Assembly (NCBI GenBank): GCA_009739215.1
Contig: VSJF01000002.1
Location: 1,426,001 to 1,490,000, forward strand
DNA: 64,000 nt
DNA from: Floccularia luteovirens
Lineage: Eukaryota; Basidiomycota; Agaricomycetes; Agaricales; Squamanitaceae
Direction: 5' to 3'
This document shows, piece by piece, positions 59,565 through 64,000 of the stretch. Below the pieces are notes generated by a model. It made no database searches. It was not told the DNA's origin and worked only from the letters and a program-made list of their open reading frames with translations. A program made the translations under genes and the position numbers. Within the stretch, counting starts at the first letter, position 1; each line of letters opens with the position of its first letter.

Positions 59565-61068
59565 TTATAAGTCGTCGTCACCCCCACTCTCAAATAGAAA
59601 ATTAGCAGCTAGCTCTTCATTTTTATCACAAGCCAAATATGCCTGAATTGCTTCTTGTTGAGTGAACCCAAGGGCCTCGAGCTATTAAAAAATGGGTTAG
59701 CATCCATGCTGCTTTTCAACCTCAAAACCTACACGTTGGATTGCCGCCATCTCTGCCTCGGTTACTCTTACCATGTTTGGGTGGTCTGAGGCAACGTCTC
59801 CAACCTCATCCTCTCCTTGGCCAAGCAATTGTAATAATGCCTCCGGGTTCTGAGCAAACATCTGTGAAATAGCAGGATTCTGCCGAGCCAGCTGTTGTAT
59901 CAGTGGTTGGAGCATTTCTGGGTGTTGCTGTATCATCTCCCGAAGCTGCTGTAGTTCGGCATTGTTCCGCAATGCAGCAAAATCTAATTGCGGTGCAGCG
60001 CCCGCACCAGATGGGCCGAGCGCACCTCCATGGGCTGCACCACCACCTGACTGTTGCTGCTGTTGTTGTTGAGCCAACTGCCAGAAACACCTTATTAGAC
60101 ATCTCGAAACAAAAGCAAAGATACACAGTCCAAACCTGGAAAAGATTCTGAGGTTGAGCCTGCGGTGCGGCAGAAGCTGAGGGAGGAACCGCCGCAGGTT
60201 GAGCAGCAGTTTGCGCAGCAGTTTGACTAGCTGGCCGTGCTGCTGTAGGCGCTCCACCTTGTGGTCTTCCAGCAGCCTCCGCTTCCAAATGTGTAGGGAT
60301 ACCCTATAATAACGTTTATGTCAGGGAATTTAGCCAATATGAAATAGGTGTTTACGGACAGTCATCAAATATTCGACTGCACGATCAGGATTATTGTAGC
60401 TAGCCCGCAATGCCCGTAGAACCTGGTCATGAGGAAATCCCATCTCTGTCATATTGGTAATCGTGGCCTGCAGTGCTTCACCAGAAAGGAAGCTGTCGCC
60501 CATGGCTGGTGTAACAGGGGCATTGGAGGTAGGCGGAGCGTCAGAGCTAGCGGGGGCAGTGGTAGTGGAAGCCGGAACAGCAGCAGCGGGTGTGGGTGCA
60601 TTGGCTTCGGTTGGTTGAGGTGCAGTGGGGGCTTGCGGGGTAGGTACACTGGACGTTGATGCAGCAGATGCAGGGGCGGGTTTAGGCTGTGGTTATATAA
60701 GTCCTGGGTAGATGACTGAGAGTTACTCGATGGTCACAGACCTTTGAGACCATCAGGACGAGGAAATCTTTCTCCTTGATACCTAATGACTCGATTGTTT
60801 TATCATCGGTCAGGATTTTACCTGTAGGGTGAATTCAGAGCAAGGACATATTGAACTGGCGATATATGCACCAGAATAGATAAGTTTCTGCAATTCTGGA
60901 GCGTGTCCTTGAGATTCTGTGATCTTAGCCTTCATGGTGGCCACGGTATCGGGGCCGTCGACTTCAACCTAAGAGAGAGAGATAAGCGAACGATGCCAGG
61001 TAGAATGTTATCTGAAAGGACTGCACCTGAAATACTTTCTGTTGGGTAGTTTTGATTGTAACCTTCAT
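59565..61068 (-). CDS. RAD23: UV excision repair protein Rad23
   Basis: Seven exons, 61068-61027, 60968-60872, 60821-60742, 60686-60360, 60303-60136, 60077-59733 and 59681-59565, give 391 aa. All four domains are present in order: ubiquitin-like ([17 protein letters not shown] to LVLMVSK, residues 1-73), UBA1 (about 138-182, [28 protein letters not shown]), the STI1/XPC-binding domain ([20 protein letters not shown], about 268-315), and UBA2 at the end ([20 protein letters not shown]). Linkers are rich in Ala, Pro and Gln, with an eight-Gln run. Rad23 stabilises Rad4 in damage recognition and shuttles ubiquitinated proteins to the proteasome through the UBL. Confidence 0.96.
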
Positions 61069-61454
61069 TTTGTCGGGTTGTGTGAGGGGTTGGAGCAGAG
61101 ATTACAATTTGAATGATCTTGCAGAGCGATTGCAAGGCAGCCCCTGATTGGTGCTGACGTAACCCTATCAGTGACACCAACCTTTTGTAGTCCGAGACCG
61201 TTGTAGACGGTGGCCAGCGACGGCGAGTTTTGTTTACTGGTGTCTTCGCTTGTCGACAGATATATGTTAATGAGTTCTGAACTACTGAGCTTGTAGGTCT
61301 AGTTGGACTGCTAAAACTACATTACAAACTGTTTAGTTATTAATTCATAACGAGACTTGTGACTGCCCCAGTCGAGCATTGTGGCCTCGAGTACAGCACA
61401 CCCAGACTTCACTCCTTTCTTCCCTCGCGTCTTCTACTCGCACTCACATTACTC
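61069..61454. promoter_or_regulatory. Divergent region, RAD23 / leucine-rich-repeat gene
   Basis: 386 bp between outward-pointing start codons. The reading frame of the LRR gene stays open back to 61359 but contains no ATG there, so I start the gene at 61455. No specific binding site is recognised. Confidence 0.45.
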
Positions 61455-63836
61455 ATGGATCAAGAATCAGGAGATGACTATCTTCGCCGTTTGGCTTCAT
61501 TCATACGCACGAACGAGAGGGGTCTTGCAGAAGGTGGTTTCAGTCGCCGCAGACGCGGTCACCGTCCCGTACATTCCTCAGATTCGTTATCGTTGCTTAA
61601 CCCACTTGGTTGGCTGGGTTTGGGTGGTCCTGCTGGCGGTACACCGAACCCGAAACCTTTGGTTTTCTCAACTGACACTCATCATTTATTCTATACCCTC
61701 ATGCGGCTTGAAGCGCTGGGATATGACATAGGGTCCCTGGATGTTCAAATTGACAATCCTTCTAGACCAACAAGCTATGTCAACCTATTTCCGGCTCAAG
61801 ATAAATCAGACACTCTATCTCTTGCTTCATTCCGTTCCTCACTATCCGCTGTTTCAAGTTTATCAATAGGTTCGGGGTGGTGGTCGCGTCCAGAAGTGCC
61901 GAGTGTTGATGATGCATTGAAATATATCTTCAGCAGTTTTACCAAGCTTCCTGCTCTTCGAATACATGCTCCGGAGAAGAAAGTGATCACAGAGATAATG
62001 CACGAACGTCATGACACTGCTGTCCCCCTCGACTCCTTCAAGAATATCACAAGCTTAGAATCCCTTGACATCGATCCACGAACATTGTTGGGTTGGGATA
62101 AGCTTGCAGATGGTCTTCTTAGTCTGAAGATCAGGAAGAGTGGGCTAGAGGATATATCAGATATATTCATTGGTGCCGTGCTAGACGATCAAGCAAGACG
62201 GGAAGGGAGTGCTAGTAGGAAAAGAAGAAGAGAAATTCCACGGGGACTAAACCGCCAAACATCTTTCCATTCGACGCGCCTACCAGACACTGTCATCGAA
62301 GATGAAGCTGAAGAGAGCTTACAGCAAGACCCATCTAACACTGATGGTATCGCCTCCACTACTCCCACTTCCTCCACCAAACTTTCCAATAAATGGGCAT
62401 TCTTGAAACACTTAGCTCTACCGGATAATTCATTGACATACTTCCCAACTGATGTTCTACCTCTCCTGACATCATTAACACACCTCGACTTATCCTCCAA
62501 TCTTCTCGTCTCCGTGCCATCCGGTCTTGGAGCTCTCTACAACTTGATTTCCTTAAATCTATCCGATAACATGATTGATTCCGTGCTAGGAATCTATCTT
62601 AATCTAGGTCAAGTGCTGTGGTTAAATCTATCCCACAATAGGTTGGAATCCATATGCGGACTGGAACGCTTACAAGGTTTGGAACGAGTCGACCTTCGCA
62701 ATAACCTGATTGAGGAGAGCACGGAAGTAGGCCGGCTAGCTACTCTTCCTAATATATCGGCAGTGTGGGTCGAAGGAAATCCGCTTGTAGAGATCGAGGA
62801 AGGTTACCGTGTCAACTGCTTTGATTTATTTTTGAAAGAAGGGAAGACAATCATGTTGGACGGCACAGCTCCAGGTTTCTACGAGAAACGATATCTCTCC
62901 ATTGCCCCGCCAGAGCAAATGACCTCCAGCAGAGCAGCTGCCCCCACGACAACACCTCCTGTCTTTGCTGTTAGTCATCCGCATACTCATAACCATAGTT
63001 CTGCCCCTACGCCTGTAAACGACCAAGATAAGCTGCCTACTCCACCCTCCTCGAATCCGTCACCTCATTCAACGCCGATATCTGCTGTAGGCGTTGGCCA
63101 TAAAAAGGCCAAAAAATCCAAGCGGATTGTAGACTTGGACGGCAGTTTCAGTGACACAAACTCGATTACCACTGCTCATTCCAGAAAACGCTCAAATGCA
63201 GAGACGATGAATGGGAAGAAGGTCGATTTCCTACCACACACGCCTGTGGGATCACACCTTACGATACCAGAATCAAAGGCCAGACTTCTAAATACTATGA
63301 CAGCAACAGGAAAAATCTCTCCTAAAATACACACCAGTCCTTCGGAACCATCTCCTGTTGAAATGTATACAACAACCATTCCATCTGACAATCCAAAATC
63401 ACCTGGTAAACGCGCAGAGCTCGGAAAGTCAAGGCGCCACCGACATAGCCGATACCAAACGGAGCTTGCACCAGTCTCCATTTCCAGACGAGAAGACATC
63501 TCTGATCCCTTGGAAGATGTTTCTCAGAATATGAAGAATGGATCCTCCACTGGGACTTTTGAGCCTCCTTCTCCTTCTTCGGTCAGAAAGCAGCCGCAGA
63601 AGAATTCTACCATGCTTTCGACGAAGTCAGAGCTGCGACGTGCACGGTTAAGTGCATCAATGTATGAGCCTGCAAGTATGATACCAAACGAGGAGGTGGA
63701 GAGAGACGAGATCAAGGAGAATGCCGATGCGTACCGGAGACAAATTGAGGCACTGAAAAAGGATATGGGAGATGGATGGTTGAAAGTATTCAGGGCAGAC
63801 GCAAATGCAGATGCCATCGTCTGGGTCATGATATGA
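61455..63836 (+). CDS. Leucine-rich-repeat protein
   Basis: A single exon of 793 aa, unusual in this intron-rich stretch. A conserved-looking N-terminal part (DDYLRRLASFIRTNERGLAE, later LFYTLMRLEALGYDIGSLDV) precedes at least five leucine-rich repeats at about residues 315-460, for example LTHLDLSSNLLVSVPSGLG, LISLNLSDNMIDSV, LWLNLSHNRLESI and LERVDLRNNLIEES. The repeats close with an LRR-cap-like AVWVEGNPLVEIEEGYRVNC. The C-terminal 300 residues are Ser/Pro-rich, with basic patches such as KKAKKSKR and SRRHRHSR, then a short coiled coil at the end. The layout resembles large fungal LRR scaffold proteins; I do not recognise a specific orthologue. The ATG at 61455 is the first in frame. Confidence 0.78.
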   Translation: MDQESGDDYLRRLASFIRTNERGLAEGGFSRRRRGHRPVHSSDSLSLLNPLGWLGLGGPAGGTPNPKPLVFSTDTHHLFYTLMRLEALGYDIGSLDVQIDNPSRPTSYVNLFPAQDKSDTLSLASFRSSLSAVSSLSIGSGWWSRPEVPSVDDALKYIFSSFTKLPALRIHAPEKKVITEIMHERHDTAVPLDSFKNITSLESLDIDPRTLLGWDKLADGLLSLKIRKSGLEDISDIFIGAVLDDQARREGSASRKRRREIPRGLNRQTSFHSTRLPDTVIEDEAEESLQQDPSNTDGIASTTPTSSTKLSNKWAFLKHLALPDNSLTYFPTDVLPLLTSLTHLDLSSNLLVSVPSGLGALYNLISLNLSDNMIDSVLGIYLNLGQVLWLNLSHNRLESICGLERLQGLERVDLRNNLIEESTEVGRLATLPNISAVWVEGNPLVEIEEGYRVNCFDLFLKEGKTIMLDGTAPGFYEKRYLSIAPPEQMTSSRAAAPTTTPPVFAVSHPHTHNHSSAPTPVNDQDKLPTPPSSNPSPHSTPISAVGVGHKKAKKSKRIVDLDGSFSDTNSITTAHSRKRSNAETMNGKKVDFLPHTPVGSHLTIPESKARLLNTMTATGKISPKIHTSPSEPSPVEMYTTTIPSDNPKSPGKRAELGKSRRHRHSRYQTELAPVSISRREDISDPLEDVSQNMKNGSSTGTFEPPSPSSVRKQPQKNSTMLSTKSELRRARLSASMYEPASMIPNEEVERDEIKENADAYRRQIEALKKDMGDGWLKVFRADANADAIVWVMI

Positions 63837-63901
63837 TATGATATTACTGCTAAACATATATATTAGAAGAATAAATAAATAAATAAAAACTGGTGTGACA
63901 C

Positions 63902-63947
63902 GTGACAGAGTTTGAATGGTGACTGTGACAGAGTTTGAGTGGTGCTG
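63902..63947 (+). repeat. Two-copy 23-bp tandem repeat
   Basis: GTGACAGAGTTTGAATGGTG and its neighbour GTGACAGAGTTTGAGTGGTG start at 63902 and 63925, differing at one base in the first 20. A third partial GTGACA stands just before, at 63895. It lies downstream of the LRR gene, with no known role. Confidence 0.7.
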
Positions 63948-64000
63948 TTCTTCCTGTTTTCTCCAAAGTCTTCAGCTTCATTCTCATCTCTTTCTCAGCC

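Noticed and set aside
61359..61454. N-terminal extension of the LRR protein to 61359
   Set aside because: The first codon would be GTG and there is no ATG before 61455.

Overview
The window is nuclear DNA of a filamentous basidiomycete, most likely a mushroom-forming agaricomycete. Genes are packed on both strands. Most are cut by many introns of about 48-60 nt with GT..AG ends and CTNA-type branch points. The proteins are of fungal type (Rax2, OM14-like, Nip1, a Kic1/Nak1-like kinase, Psr-type phosphatases). I rebuilt 30 protein-coding genes exon by exon. In 27 of them the joined exons divide exactly by three and end on a stop. I saw no transposon, CRISPR array, rRNA or convincing tRNA.

Layout. 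0.5-6.5 kb (minus): RAX2 cell-polarity marker, a probable complex I subunit, and a FAM210/NAT2-like mitochondrial protein. 6.7-10.4 kb (plus): SPE2 (S-adenosylmethionine decarboxylase) with a short upstream ORF, then a CLASP-like TOG protein. 10.6-15.7 kb: mitochondrial bL34 head to head with alanyl-tRNA synthetase, which has an extra N-terminal start for a mitochondrial form, then RPS18. 15.9-24.4 kb (plus): a CLIP-170-type protein, an OM14-like mitochondrial outer-membrane protein, and eIF3c. 24.6-29.2 kb: eIF2B gamma (GCD1) divergent from a Ste20-family kinase. 29.4-37.3 kb (minus): APS kinase, pyroglutamyl peptidase, the WRNIP1/Mgs1 ATPase, a three-finger C2H2 protein and a PPR protein. 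37.5-39.9 kb (plus): RAD21 cohesin. 40.1-44.8 kb (minus): a secreted carboxymuconolactone-decarboxylase-like protein, PHS1, and Psr-type phosphatase A. 45.2-51.9 kb (plus): a Yap-type bZIP, a protein that looks like a shelterin TPP1/Est3 OB-fold subunit, and a membrane-anchored coiled-coil protein. 52.9-63.8 kb: Psr-type phosphatase B (paralogue of A), a coiled-coil protein with a Kif15/HMMR-like tail motif, a membrane-anchored phospholipase B, RAD23, and a leucine-rich-repeat protein.

Nothing suggests a secondary-metabolite or defence cluster; the region is mostly housekeeping. Points that stand out: the candidate telomere protein; the duplicated phosphatases with identical catalytic-exon lengths; three genes between 49 and 58 kb that each seem to carry one extra base; two GC-AG introns; a pyroglutamyl peptidase with serine in place of its catalytic cysteine; a very yeast-like separase site in Rad21; and start codons isolated on their own tiny exons.
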